This document shows, one piece after another, positions 39,257 through 48,375 of a stretch of DNA of 64,000 bases. The stretch spans positions 3,658,001 to 3,722,000 of the forward strand of contig NZ_CP146091.1 of NCBI RefSeq assembly GCF_037023145.1, given 5' to 3'. The notes beneath the pieces are model-generated. The model did not search any database. It saw only the letters and a list, made by a program, of their open reading frames with translations, and was not told where the DNA came from. This DNA is from Ralstonia sp. RRA. Its GTDB lineage: Bacteria > Pseudomonadota > Gammaproteobacteria > Burkholderiales > Burkholderiaceae. The first letter of the stretch is position 1; every line of letters starts with the position of its first letter. A program made the translations under genes and the position numbers.

Positions 39257-40783
39257 ATGACACTGGATGTGACCCGCCAGGACCCTCGCTACAACACGCT
39301 CAAGCACGGCTTCAACCTGCGCTGGCCGGCGACGGAGGCTCAGGCCGCCGGCCGCATCGCCCTTGTTGAAAAGCCCGACGACGTGGTGCCCGCCATCCAG
39401 CGCATCGTCAATGCGGGCCAGCGCCCGACGGTGCGCAGCGGCGGACATTGCTATGAGGATTTCGTCTCCAACAACCCCGACGGCACGATCGTTGATCTGA
39501 GCTTGCTCGCTACGCCCGAGGTGCACGCCGACGGCTCGGTGCGCATTCCCGCCGGCACACAGAACTGGAACGGCTACCTCGAGCTGTACAAGCGCCACAA
39601 CGTAACGCTGCCCGGCGGCTCGTGCTATTCGGTGGGTGCGGGCGGGCATATCTGTGGCGGCGGGTATGGGCTGCTCTCGCGGCTGCAGGGGCTGACGGTG
39701 GACTGGCTCTCGGCCGTGGACATCGTCACTGTCGACAAGACGGGCAAGGCCGCCGCGCACACGGTGGATGCGGCACACGATCCGGACCTCTTCCGCGCAT
39801 GCCGTGGCGCGGGCGGTGGCAACTTCGGCGTCATCACCGGCTACACCTTCGCCAAGCTGCCCGCAGCGCCGCAGGAGGTGGCACTGGCCACGGTTGCGTT
39901 CGATTGGGCCACCATGACACCGCAGCGCTTTGCCGAACTGCTGCACATCTACGGCGAGTACTGGGAGACGCGCGGCAAGGACCCGGACACCTGGGGCATG
40001 TTCTCGCTGCTCAAACTCACGCACAAATCGTCGGGCCAGATCGTGCTGCTCACGCAGTTCTGCAACCCCGATGGCACGTGCCGCGATCTCTCTGTTCTCA
40101 ATGATTTTCTGAGCCGATTCCAGGCTTGTGCGCCGACACCGGTCAAGGGTCGTCCGCCCGGCTATGGCCCAGGGCACAAGCAAGGTGTGGGGCAGCTGCT
40201 CTGCTCCAAGCCACACACCATCGTGCAATACGATTGGCTGACGGCCACGCAATACCTGAACGGCTCCGGTGCCAATCAGCGCGGCAAATACAAATCCGCC
40301 TATATGAAGCGCGGTTTCACGGCGCGCGAGGCGCAGCGCATCTACACGCATCTCACGCGGACGGTGCCGGGCGTGGACCTGAGCCAATCGCTGCTGCAGG
40401 TCGATTCGTACGGCGGCGCCGTCAACAAGGCCGAGCGCATCGGCGATACGGCTGTGCCGCAGCGCGCTTCGATCATGAAGCTGCAGTACCAGACCTATTG
40501 GACGTCCGCCGCCGATGACGCCGGTCACCTGCGTTGGATCAGCGATTTCTACCGTGATGTCTACGGCGCCCCCGACGTGCCCGCCCCACACAGCGGCACG
40601 CCCTACCCCGGCGACCGGTATGAGGGCTGCTACATCAACTACCCCGACGTCGACATGCTCGCCTACCCGTTCTGGCCGCAGCTCTACTACGGCAGTGGTG
40701 ACCTGTACGCGTTTCTGCAGGATGTGAAGCGCCGGTATGATCCGAACAACATCTTCCACCACGCGATGTCCGTGCGTGTTTGA
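39257..40783 (+). CDS. BBE-family FAD-linked oxidase with bicovalent-flavin residues
   Basis: A 508-residue flavoprotein of the berberine-bridge/PCMH type. The FAD-binding domain carries RSGGHCYED (His64) and [13 protein letters not shown] (Cys133), the two residues that attach FAD covalently in glucooligosaccharide oxidases. The C-terminal BBE segment ([21 protein letters not shown]) is present. No signal peptide is seen. GGGAG lies 7 bases before the ATG. It lies directly before a lactonase gene, so an oxidation of a sugar to its lactone is likely. The substrate is not known. Confidence 0.88.
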   Translation: MTLDVTRQDPRYNTLKHGFNLRWPATEAQAAGRIALVEKPDDVVPAIQRIVNAGQRPTVRSGGHCYEDFVSNNPDGTIVDLSLLATPEVHADGSVRIPAGTQNWNGYLELYKRHNVTLPGGSCYSVGAGGHICGGGYGLLSRLQGLTVDWLSAVDIVTVDKTGKAAAHTVDAAHDPDLFRACRGAGGGNFGVITGYTFAKLPAAPQEVALATVAFDWATMTPQRFAELLHIYGEYWETRGKDPDTWGMFSLLKLTHKSSGQIVLLTQFCNPDGTCRDLSVLNDFLSRFQACAPTPVKGRPPGYGPGHKQGVGQLLCSKPHTIVQYDWLTATQYLNGSGANQRGKYKSAYMKRGFTAREAQRIYTHLTRTVPGVDLSQSLLQVDSYGGAVNKAERIGDTAVPQRASIMKLQYQTYWTSAADDAGHLRWISDFYRDVYGAPDVPAPHSGTPYPGDRYEGCYINYPDVDMLAYPFWPQLYYGSGDLYAFLQDVKRRYDPNNIFHHAMSVRV

Positions 40784-40794
40784 TGGAGCCGCCA

Positions 40795-42042
40795 ATGACC
40801 AATCGCCAATCCCCAACGCGTCGAACCTTCATGCAGTGGACCGGTAGCCTGCCCTTGCTGGGCGCTCTCCCCAAAACCGTAATGGCCCAGGCGGGCGAGC
40901 AGCCCACCGCCTCCGGTGCACAACCTGCCGGCGCTGCACGCTCGCCGCGCTTTGCCTACGTCGGCACCTATACGTTCAACGCGCCGGGCGGTACTGCCGG
41001 CGGCCCGCCCGCACGTGGCATCTACGTGCTCGCCCCGCGCGGCGATGCGTGGACGCAGGTGCAGGTGGTCGAAAGCGCCAATCCGTCGTTCCTGGCGGTG
41101 CACCCGAATCAGCGCTTCCTATACGCCATCAACGAACTCGAGGTCTACGAGGGCCGCCCCAACGGCAGCGCCGAGGCCTACGCCATCGACCCGCACGATG
41201 GCAAGCTGACGCTGCTCAACCGGCAGCCGCTGTCGCTGTCGGGCACGAATCCGGCACACGTGGTGGTATCACCGAATGGGCGCTACCTGGCGGTTTCGAT
41301 CTATAGCGGCGGTGCGTACAACCTCCTGCCGATCGGCGCGGACGGCAAGCTGGGCGACGTGTCGGGCATCTTCAAGGACACCGGCGCCGGGCCACGCCCC
41401 GAACAGGAGGCGCCGCATGCGCACATGATGCTGTTCGATCCGGCGGGCAAGCACGTGCTCGGCACCGACCTGGGCACCGACCGCATCAACGTGTTCGCCA
41501 TCGAGCAAGGCAAGCTAGCCCCGCGTGACCGGGCACAACTCCAGCCCGGCAGCGGGCCGCGCCATCTGGCGCTGCATCCACAGGGCAAGCTGCTCTATGT
41601 CATCAACGAGCTGGACGGCACGGTCGCCTGCCACGGTTATGACCCGGACACCGGCCGCGTACTGGAGGAGCGCCAGCGCATCTCCACCACCCCCGCCGAC
41701 TACACCGGCCAGAAGAGCGGCGCCGAGGTGCTGATGCACCCGTCCGGGCGCTTCCTGTACGCCAGCAATCGCAAGCTGAAATCGGATCACCCGCTGGCCG
41801 ACAGCGTGGCCGCCTTCAGCATCGACACCTCGGGCAAGCTCACCGCCATCCAGTACTGGAGCGAGGGCCTGCGCTTCCCGCGTGCGATGACGATGGCAGC
41901 CGACGGCAACCACCTCTACGCGCTCAGCCAGAAGGGCGACACGATCCTGCGGCTGCGCATTGACCCGCAGACCGGCAAGCTGGATCAGCCCGTGGTGGTG
42001 GCCAAGGTGCCGACGCCGGTGTGTTTGGTGTTTGCCACCTAA
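40795..42042 (+). CDS. Tat-exported 6-phosphogluconolactonase-like beta-propeller
   Basis: A 415-residue protein with a twin-arginine signal (SPTRRTFMQW, then a hydrophobic stretch). A seven-bladed propeller follows, with repeats of the type FLAVHPNQRFLYAINE, HVVVSPNGRYLAVS, HLALHPQGKLLYVINE and VLMHPSGRFLYASN, as in the YbhE/Pgl lactonases. GGAG lies 6 bases before the ATG at 40795. An ATG at 40783 overlaps the oxidase stop and would also work. It probably hydrolyses a lactone made by the upstream oxidase. Confidence 0.88.
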   Translation: MTNRQSPTRRTFMQWTGSLPLLGALPKTVMAQAGEQPTASGAQPAGAARSPRFAYVGTYTFNAPGGTAGGPPARGIYVLAPRGDAWTQVQVVESANPSFLAVHPNQRFLYAINELEVYEGRPNGSAEAYAIDPHDGKLTLLNRQPLSLSGTNPAHVVVSPNGRYLAVSIYSGGAYNLLPIGADGKLGDVSGIFKDTGAGPRPEQEAPHAHMMLFDPAGKHVLGTDLGTDRINVFAIEQGKLAPRDRAQLQPGSGPRHLALHPQGKLLYVINELDGTVACHGYDPDTGRVLEERQRISTTPADYTGQKSGAEVLMHPSGRFLYASNRKLKSDHPLADSVAAFSIDTSGKLTAIQYWSEGLRFPRAMTMAADGNHLYALSQKGDTILRLRIDPQTGKLDQPVVVAKVPTPVCLVFAT

Positions 42043-42056
42043 CGCGTTGAAAAACC

Positions 42057-42079
42057 CTGGGCGGCGCAAGGCCGCCCAG
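42057..42079. terminator. 9-bp hairpin after the lactonase gene
   Basis: CTGGGCGGC (42057-42065) pairs with GCCGCCCAG (42071-42079). On the plus strand no T tract follows; on the minus strand GGTTTTTC does. It may still stabilise or end the lactonase mRNA. Confidence 0.45.
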
Positions 42080-42090
42080 TTGCAACTCAA

Positions 42091-42119
42091 TTGCAGTACC
42101 CCTTCGGCCGTGGGACAAT
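42091..42119 (+). promoter_or_regulatory. Possible zur promoter
   Basis: TTGCAG (42091-42096) and GACAAT (42114-42119) are spaced by 17 bases, a fair sigma-70 match. Transcription would start at or within a base or two of the ATG at 42127, so the message could be leaderless. TGCAA-N5-TTGCA (about 42081-42095) overlaps the -35 and could be a repressor site. Confidence 0.4.
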
Positions 42120-42126
42120 CCCCCGC

Positions 42127-42645
42127 ATGAACACCCCGGCTTCGCGAGACGATCTCGCCACATCACAACCTGATTCGCCCGATGCAGCTGCCCGCACACG
42201 CCTGCGCAGCCTGGGCAGCCGCGTGACCGAGCCGCGCGTGCGCGTGCTGGCCGTGCTGATGCAGGGTGACGAGCCGCTCTCGCACCAGGCGGTGTGCGAC
42301 GCGCTGCCGGACGACGCGGGCATCGACCGCGTGACGGTCTATCGCGTGCTCGACTGGCTGGTGGCCGGCGGCATCGTCCACAAGACGGCGGGCGCTGATC
42401 GCGTCTTCCGCTTCAGCCTGGCTGAGCACGATGCCGCACGCGAAGCGGCGCACCGCTCGCACAGCCACTTTCACTGCACGCAATGCGGACGCGATTTCTG
42501 CCTGGAAACGGCGGAGCCGCCGGCCATGCCGAAGGCGGCCCTGCCCGCCGGCTTCGCGGCCGATCACGCTGAACTCACCATCAAGGGCTGCTGCGCCGAT
42601 TGTGCAAAACCCGGCGCGGCAAGCGCCCGACACGGCAATAACTAG
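42127..42645 (+). CDS. zur: Zur-like Fur-family regulator
   Basis: A 172-residue repressor. The winged helix (RVRVLAVLMQGDEPLSHQAVCDAL to DRVTVYRVLDWLVAGGIVHK) is followed by a dimerisation domain with a His-rich metal site (HRSHSHFHCTQCGRDFC) and a C-terminal CCADC. This matches the zinc-responsive branch better than Fur itself. It is 10 bases upstream of a COG0523 GTPase gene, a usual Zur target, and so probably regulates this cluster and itself. Confidence 0.85.
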   Translation: MNTPASRDDLATSQPDSPDAAARTRLRSLGSRVTEPRVRVLAVLMQGDEPLSHQAVCDALPDDAGIDRVTVYRVLDWLVAGGIVHKTAGADRVFRFSLAEHDAAREAAHRSHSHFHCTQCGRDFCLETAEPPAMPKAALPAGFAADHAELTIKGCCADCAKPGAASARHGNN

Positions 42646-42655
42646 GAAACGCATC

Positions 42656-43735
42656 ATGTCCAAAATGATCCCGGTCACCATCCTGACGGGCTTTCTCGGC
42701 AGCGGTAAGACCACGCTGCTCAAGCGCATCCTGACCGAACAGCACGGCATGAAGATCGCCGTGATCGAAAACGAGTTCGGTGAAGAGAACATCGACAACG
42801 ACATCCTCGTGCAGGACGGTAACGAGCAGATCGTGCAGATGAGCAACGGCTGCATCTGCTGCACCATCCGTGGTGACTTGGTGGCCGGCCTGTCCGACCT
42901 GCTCACGCGCCGCGACAACGGCCAGATCCAGTTCGACCGCGTCGTCATCGAGACCACCGGCGTAGCCAACCCCGGCCCCGTCGCGCAGACCTTCTTCATG
43001 GATGATGAGATCGCCAGCCGTTACCTGCTGGACGCCGTCATCACGCTGGTCGACGCCAAGCACGGCAATGTGCAGCTCGACAAGCAGGAAGAGGCCCAGC
43101 GCCAGGTGGGCTTTGCCGACGCCATCTTCATCACCAAGAGCGATCTCGTTTCCGCCGACGATGTTGACGCCCTGCGCCACCGCCTGCTGCACATGAACCC
43201 GCGCGCCCCGATCCGCACCGCCAACTTTGGCGACACGCCGATCGACACCATCTTCGACCTGCGCGGCTTCAACCTGAACGCCAAGCTGGAGATCGACCCC
43301 GACTTCCTGCGCGAAGATGATCATGACCATAACCACGATCATGATCACGACCACGCTTGCTCGGCCGATTGCGACCACGATCATGACCACCACGACCATG
43401 GTCACGGCCATCACCATCACCACGGCCATGCGCACCACACCGACCGCATCGCCTCGTTCGTCTTCCGCAGTGACCGCCCGTTCAACTACACCAAGCTGGA
43501 GGAATTTCTCTCGGGCGTGCTGAACATCTACGGCGAGAAGCTGCTGCGCTACAAGGGCGTGCTCTATATGGAAGGCGTCGACCGCAAGGTGGTGTTCCAG
43601 GGCGTACACCAGCTTATGGGCAGCGACGTGGGCGGCAAGTGGGATGGTGAAAAGCCCAGCAATCGCATGGTCTTCATCGGCGTAGACTTGCCGCGCGAAA
43701 CCATTCTGAAAGGATTGGAGAACTGCCTGGCCTAG
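42656..43735 (+). CDS. COG0523 (CobW-type) GTPase with a His-rich loop
   Basis: A 359-residue metal-chaperone-type GTPase. Walker A GFLGSGKTT (about 12-20), the metal motif GCICC (CxCC), ETTGVANP and the NKxD-like TKSD are visible. Between about 220 and 260 lies a segment dominated by His and Asp that could store or pass zinc. The C-terminal CobW_C domain is complete. It follows zur by 10 bases, so the two are probably co-transcribed. Confidence 0.93.
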   Translation: MSKMIPVTILTGFLGSGKTTLLKRILTEQHGMKIAVIENEFGEENIDNDILVQDGNEQIVQMSNGCICCTIRGDLVAGLSDLLTRRDNGQIQFDRVVIETTGVANPGPVAQTFFMDDEIASRYLLDAVITLVDAKHGNVQLDKQEEAQRQVGFADAIFITKSDLVSADDVDALRHRLLHMNPRAPIRTANFGDTPIDTIFDLRGFNLNAKLEIDPDFLREDDHDHNHDHDHDHACSADCDHDHDHHDHGHGHHHHHGHAHHTDRIASFVFRSDRPFNYTKLEEFLSGVLNIYGEKLLRYKGVLYMEGVDRKVVFQGVHQLMGSDVGGKWDGEKPSNRMVFIGVDLPRETILKGLENCLA

Positions 43736-43916
43736 GGCTTGCCCACCCCGGGCCACTTTCCCCCTCCTTTTGGGTGGCCTAGCCCGGCGCTTTCAGGCAG
43801 AATCCGGCCCGGGTTTTCTGTCCGTGTTTCTCCGATAGTTCGGGTAAGATCGTTCAGCTACAATAGTTCGATTCAGTGCACGTCGTCCGAGGCACGTCCG
43901 ATAGGAGGAGCAGGCG

Positions 43917-44588
43917 ATGGTGACCAAGAACAAGGACGGACGCAGCGCCAACGGCGGCGCCCTGCGGTCCAACACGGAGTCGGCTGCAGCCCAGGCTGCG
44001 CCAGCCACCCGAAAAAAAGCGGCAGGGGGCGCCGCTGCGGGCAAGGCAACAGGAGGCGCGCGGGGCGGCAAGTCCGCCGCCAGCCAGAACGAGTCCAACG
44101 CATCCCCGCGCAAGGACGACGCGACAGCCGACACGGCGCGCGATTTACCAGGATCATCCGCAGCAACCATGAGCAGCAAGAAACTACTCACCGAAGCCGA
44201 AATCCTGAAGATGGGCGAAAAGGATTACATGAACGAGGCGCAGTTGGCCTTTTTCAGAGATCGGCTTGTAAAAATGCGCGACGAAATTCTCGCGAATGCC
44301 AGCCAGACCACCGAGCACCTGCGTGAGACCGTGGTCGTGCCCGACCCGGCCGACCGTGCCACCATCGAGGAAGAGCACGCGCTTGAGTTGCGCACGCGTG
44401 ACCGTGAGCGCAAGCTGCTCAAGAAGGTTGAACAGTCGATTGCCCGCATCGATGCCAACGACTACGGCTACTGCGACGAAACCGGCGAGCCGATCGGCGT
44501 GCCGCGCCTGATCGCCCGCCCGACTGCCAACCTGACGCTGGAGGCGCAGGAGCGTCGCGAAAAGCGCCAGAAGCTGCAGGGCGACTGA
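43917..44588 (+). CDS. dksA: DksA-type RNA polymerase-binding regulator, Cys-poor, with N-terminal extension
   Basis: A 223-residue protein as read from the ATG at 43917, which has AGGAGG 8 bases upstream. Residues ~85-223 are DksA: FFRDRLVKMRDEILANASQTTEH, the acidic coiled-coil tip DPADRATIEEEHALELRTRDRE and the finger region YGYCDETGEPIGVPRL. Only one of the four zinc cysteines remains (C in YGYC; T and A at the others). The first ~84 residues are low-complexity Ala/Gly/Lys/Asp. The internal ATG at 44169 gives the common DksA length but has a poor ribosome site. It binds RNA polymerase with ppGpp. It sits between two COG0523 genes. Confidence 0.88.
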   Translation: MVTKNKDGRSANGGALRSNTESAAAQAAPATRKKAAGGAAAGKATGGARGGKSAASQNESNASPRKDDATADTARDLPGSSAATMSSKKLLTEAEILKMGEKDYMNEAQLAFFRDRLVKMRDEILANASQTTEHLRETVVVPDPADRATIEEEHALELRTRDRERKLLKKVEQSIARIDANDYGYCDETGEPIGVPRLIARPTANLTLEAQERREKRQKLQGD

Positions 44589-44659
44589 CGCGCGCGCCAC
44601 ACCCGTTTGTATTCGCAGCCCGGCTTGTCCCCGGGCTGTTTGCTTTATAGGCCACGATC

Positions 44660-45976
44660 ATGTCCCGTCCGCTTCCCGTTACCGTACTGTCCGGCTTCCT
44701 GGGCGCCGGCAAGACCACGCTGCTCAACCACGTGCTCGCCAACCGCGAGGGCAAGCGCGTGGCCGTGATCGTCAATGACCTGTCGGACGTCAATATCGAC
44801 GCGCAGCTCGTGGGCGACGGCACCGCCACCAGCGCCCAGCTCTCGCGCACCGACGAGCGCATGGTGGAGCTGTCCAACGGCTGCATCTGCTGCACGCTGC
44901 GCGAAGACCTGCTCGACGAGATCGCGCGTCTGGCCCGCGAAGACCGCTTCGACTACCTGCTCATCGAATCGACGGGCGTGGCCGAGCCGTTGCCGATCGC
45001 CGAGACCTTCACGTTTGAAGACGCCGAGGGCGACGTGCTGTCCGACCTCGCACGCCTGGACACCATGGTCACGGTGGTCGACGCCCAGCACTTCCTGGCT
45101 GACTACGATGCTGCCGATTTCCTGGCAGATCGTGGTCAGGCCCGCGACGAAGATGACGACCGCACCGTGGTTGACCTGCTGATCGAACAGGTCGAGTTTT
45201 GCGACGTGATCGTGCTCAACAAGATCGACCTCGTGAGCGAGGGCGAGCGCGCGCGTCTGGCGGGCATTCTGCATTCGCTGAACCCGCGTGCGCGCATCGT
45301 GCCGGCATCGTTCGGCAAGGTGCCGCTGGACGAAATTCTGAATACGCACCGCTTCGATTTCGATGCTGCATCCGCTGCGCCAGCGTGGCTGGCCGAACTG
45401 CGCGGCGAACACGTGCCCGAGACGGAAGCGCTCGGCATCCGCAGCTTCGTCTATCGCCGCCGCGTGCCGTTTCACCCGCAGCGCCTGTGGGACTTGATGC
45501 ACACCGAATGGCTGCGCAGTCCGGACGGTGGCGGCCGCGTGTTGCGCTCGAAGGGGTATTTCTGGTTGGCCTCTCGCATGGAGACTGCCGGGAGCTGGGG
45601 CCAGGCTGGCGGCGTGATGCGCCACGGTGGCGCCGGCGCATGGTGGGCGGCAGTGGATCAGGCTGAATGGCCCGATGAGGACGAGGCCCGCGCCGACATC
45701 ATCGACAAGCTGCACGACAACGGTGCGCCTGCGCCGTGGGGCGACCGCCGTCAGGAGCTCGTCTTCATCGGCACCGATCTGGACGAGGCCGCACTCGTCG
45801 CGCAGCTCGATACGTGCCTGCTGACCGATGCGGAACTGGCCGCCGGCCCTGCAGCATGGGCCGTGCTGCCCGATCCCTTCCCCGCCTGGGCCTTCGATGA
45901 TCACGACGACGTTGATGACGACGAAGACCACGATCACCAGCATGGTGACGACTGTGATTGCGGGCACCATCACTGA
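44660..45976 (+). CDS. Second COG0523 (CobW-type) GTPase
   Basis: A 438-residue GTPase. Walker [10 protein letters not shown], the GCICC metal motif, the switch ESTGVAEP and LNKIDLV are visible, with the CobW_C domain after about 290. The last ~25 residues are Asp/His-rich and end in HHH, a candidate metal-binding tail. It differs from the upstream paralogue in lacking the internal His loop, having instead an acidic insert ([12 protein letters not shown]). It follows dksA by 71 bases. Confidence 0.92.
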   Translation: MSRPLPVTVLSGFLGAGKTTLLNHVLANREGKRVAVIVNDLSDVNIDAQLVGDGTATSAQLSRTDERMVELSNGCICCTLREDLLDEIARLAREDRFDYLLIESTGVAEPLPIAETFTFEDAEGDVLSDLARLDTMVTVVDAQHFLADYDAADFLADRGQARDEDDDRTVVDLLIEQVEFCDVIVLNKIDLVSEGERARLAGILHSLNPRARIVPASFGKVPLDEILNTHRFDFDAASAAPAWLAELRGEHVPETEALGIRSFVYRRRVPFHPQRLWDLMHTEWLRSPDGGGRVLRSKGYFWLASRMETAGSWGQAGGVMRHGGAGAWWAAVDQAEWPDEDEARADIIDKLHDNGAPAPWGDRRQELVFIGTDLDEAALVAQLDTCLLTDAELAAGPAAWAVLPDPFPAWAFDDHDDVDDDEDHDHQHGDDCDCGHHH

Positions 45977-46077
45977 GCACGCAGACCCCCTGCTACATCG
46001 ACATTGACACCGGTGTCATCCGGTCCTGACAATCCCCGGACGTTTCGCTTTCATAACGAACCATCGGGGGAGTTGTC

Positions 46078-47667
46078 ATGCCGGTTCTGCGTCTGTTGCG
46101 CGCCGCGAGTTTGGTCGCCGCACTGTCTCTCGTTACCGCCGCACCGCTTGCCGCGCAGGCTGCGCCACCCACCACGCTGGTGGTCGGTCTGTCCGGCGAC
46201 ATCACCTCGCTCGATCCGCACTTCCATAACGTCACGCCCAATTCGAACGTTGCCGAGCACATGTTCGAGGCGCTGATCGCCAAGGACGAGAAGATGCGCA
46301 TGAAGCCCGGCCTCGCCACCTCGTGGAAGGCCGTGAGCGACACGGTGTGGGAGATCAAACTGCGCCCCGGCGTGCATTTCCATGACGGCAGCGAATTCAC
46401 CTCGGCGGACGTCGTCTACTCGCTGGCGCGCCCGGCGACTATCAAGAACAGCCCATCACCGTTCACCATCTACACGCGCGGCTTCAAGGAGGTGACGGCG
46501 GTCGACAAGCTGACCGTGCGCATCACCACCAATGGCCCGTACCCGCTGGTGCCGAACGATCTGTCGACCATCTACATCGTGTCGAAGAAGGCGGCCGAGA
46601 AGGCGGGGCCGGAAGATTTCAACAACGGTCGCGCGCTGATCGGCACGGGGCCGTACAAGTTTGTCTCGTTCGCCAAGGGCGATCGCGTCGAGTTGACGCG
46701 CTTTGACGGCTACTGGGGCAAGAAGCCGCAATGGGAGCGCGTGACGCTGCGCATCATGACGGCCGATCCCTCGCGCGTGGCAGCGCTGCTGGCTGGCGAC
46801 GTGCAGGTCATCGAAAACGTGCCGACGTCTGACATCAAGAAGCTGTCGAGCGACCCGGCAGTGTCGGTGTTCAAGATGCCGGTGTTCCGCATGATGTATC
46901 TGCACCTGGATTCGAACCGCGACGTGTCGCCGTTCGTGACCGACAAGGCCGGCAAACCGCTGGCGAAGAATCCGCTCAAGGATGCGCGCGTGCGCGAGGC
47001 GATTTCGCTGGCGATCTCGCGCCAGGCCATCGTCGACCGCGTGATGGAAGGCGCAGCCGAGCCGACCGGGCAACTCGTCAACAGCGCCCTGTTCGGCCAT
47101 GTACCAAGCCTGAAAGCGCCGGCGGCAGACCCGGCCGCCGCGAAGAAACTCCTTGCCCAGGCGGGGTATCCCGACGGCTTTGCCATCACGCTGCATGCCA
47201 CCAACAACCGCTACGTGAACGACGACCGCGTCGCCCAGGTGATCGCTTCGATGCTTTCGCGCGTGGGGATTGCCACCAAGGTGGAGGCGATGCCGTCAGC
47301 CACGTTTTTCACGCGGGCCAACAAGCTGGACTTCTCGTTCCTGCAGGCGGGTTGGGGCGCGGATACCGGTGAAGCGAGTTCGAGTCTGAAGGCCTTGCTG
47401 GCTACCTATGACCCGGCGCGCGGCTGGGGCGCCTCCAACCGCGGGCGCTATTCCAATCCGGCGCTGGACGCCAAGCTGGCCGAGGCCCTGCAGACCATCG
47501 ACGACCCCAAACGCGAGAAGCTGCTGCAGGAAGCCACGGAAATCGGTATGCGCGACTACGGCGTGATTCCGCTGTACTTCAACATCAACGTGTGGGCCGC
47601 GCGCAAGGGCTACACCGTGGTGCCGCGTCTGGATGAGCGCACCTACGCTTTCGACGTCGCGCACTGA
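46078..47667 (+). CDS. Peptide/oligopeptide ABC transporter substrate-binding protein
   Basis: A 529-residue periplasmic binding protein of the SBP_bac_5 family. The signal peptide ends near QAAPP. The family pattern LDPHFHNVTPNSNVAEHMFEALI and TVWEIKLRPGVHFHDGSEFTSADVVYSL follows. No permease or ATPase genes are adjacent, so it is an orphan receptor that must use a transporter encoded elsewhere or act alone. GGGGGAG precedes the ATG. Confidence 0.9.
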   Translation: MPVLRLLRAASLVAALSLVTAAPLAAQAAPPTTLVVGLSGDITSLDPHFHNVTPNSNVAEHMFEALIAKDEKMRMKPGLATSWKAVSDTVWEIKLRPGVHFHDGSEFTSADVVYSLARPATIKNSPSPFTIYTRGFKEVTAVDKLTVRITTNGPYPLVPNDLSTIYIVSKKAAEKAGPEDFNNGRALIGTGPYKFVSFAKGDRVELTRFDGYWGKKPQWERVTLRIMTADPSRVAALLAGDVQVIENVPTSDIKKLSSDPAVSVFKMPVFRMMYLHLDSNRDVSPFVTDKAGKPLAKNPLKDARVREAISLAISRQAIVDRVMEGAAEPTGQLVNSALFGHVPSLKAPAADPAAAKKLLAQAGYPDGFAITLHATNNRYVNDDRVAQVIASMLSRVGIATKVEAMPSATFFTRANKLDFSFLQAGWGADTGEASSSLKALLATYDPARGWGASNRGRYSNPALDAKLAEALQTIDDPKREKLLQEATEIGMRDYGVIPLYFNINVWAARKGYTVVPRLDERTYAFDVAH

Positions 47668-47688
47668 CGATCCGAGAAGCGATGCGGC

Positions 47689-47707
47689 GCGCACAAAAAT
47701 TGTGCGC
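47689..47707 (+). terminator. Weak hairpin after the binding-protein gene
   Basis: GCGCACAA (47689-47696) pairs with TTGTGCGC (47700-47707) around AAA, and outer GC bases extend the stem after a bulge. No T tract follows, so this is a tentative terminator. Confidence 0.35.
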
Positions 47708-47723
47708 CGCTGCGGAAATCAGG

Positions 47724-47760
47724 CTTGAAATCCTGGGGGCTGGCGTCAAGTATGGAACTC
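47724..47760 (+). promoter_or_regulatory. Possible heat-shock promoter of hslVU
   Basis: CTTGAAA at 47724-47730 is a perfect sigma-32 -35 element, about 80 bases before the hslV start. The expected -10 (CCCCATnT) is only weakly present (CAAGTATG at 47747). hslVU is a classical heat-shock operon, so the assignment is plausible, not proven. Confidence 0.4.
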
Positions 47761-47812
47761 TTTGACCGGCCCGCTGTGGGCCGGCTCAGGCTGGACCCCA
47801 AGGAACAAGCGC

Positions 47813-48349
47813 ATGGAACAGTATCACGGCACCACCATTGTCAGCGTGCGGCGCGGCAACCAAGTCGCGCTCGGCGGCGACGGCCAGGTCACGTTGGGCA
47901 ACATCGTGATGAAGGGCACCGCCCGCAAGGTGCGCGCCATCCATGATGGCAAGGTGCTGGTCGGCTTTGCCGGCGCCACCGCCGATGCGTTCTCGCTGCT
48001 CGACCGCTTCGAAGCCAAGCTGCAGAAGCACCAGGGCAACCTGCTGCGCTCCGCCGTCGACCTCGCCAAGGACTGGCGGACCGACCGCGCGCTGCGCCAC
48101 CTGGAAGCGATGCTGATCGTCGCCGATCGTGAAGCGACGCTGATCATCACGGGCAACGGCGACGTGCTCGACCCGGAAGGCGGCATTGCCGCGATTGGCT
48201 CGGGTGGTTCGTACGCGCAATCGGCGGCCAAGGCGCTGATGGAGAACACCGACCTCGGCCCCCGCGAGGTGGTGGAGAAGTCGCTGAAGATCGCCGGCGA
48301 ACTCTGCATCTACACCAACACCAATTTCGTGATCGAGACGCTCGAGTAA
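47813..48349 (+). CDS. hslV: ATP-dependent protease subunit HslV
   Basis: A 178-residue proteasome-like peptidase. Six residues (MEQYHG) precede the catalytic Thr7 (TTIVSVRRG), so an N-terminal propeptide must be removed. Motifs [10 protein letters not shown] and the C-terminal [11 protein letters not shown] agree with HslV. AAGGA lies 8 bases before the ATG. The upstream reading frame from 47762 is not part of the gene. hslU follows after 26 bases. Confidence 0.95.
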   Translation: MEQYHGTTIVSVRRGNQVALGGDGQVTLGNIVMKGTARKVRAIHDGKVLVGFAGATADAFSLLDRFEAKLQKHQGNLLRSAVDLAKDWRTDRALRHLEAMLIVADREATLIITGNGDVLDPEGGIAAIGSGGSYAQSAAKALMENTDLGPREVVEKSLKIAGELCIYTNTNFVIETLE

Positions 48350-48375
48350 GCGGTCTCGCTCTGCACAGGATTCCC

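Noticed and set aside
38777..40816. 679-codon antisense frame over the YdjM-like and oxidase genes
   Set aside because: The plus-strand oxidase has flavin-binding and BBE motifs with a good ribosome site; the antisense frame has none.
43310..43440. Possible tandem DNA repeat
   Set aside because: The CATGAC/CACGAC-like repeats are codons of the His/Asp-rich loop of the COG0523 protein.
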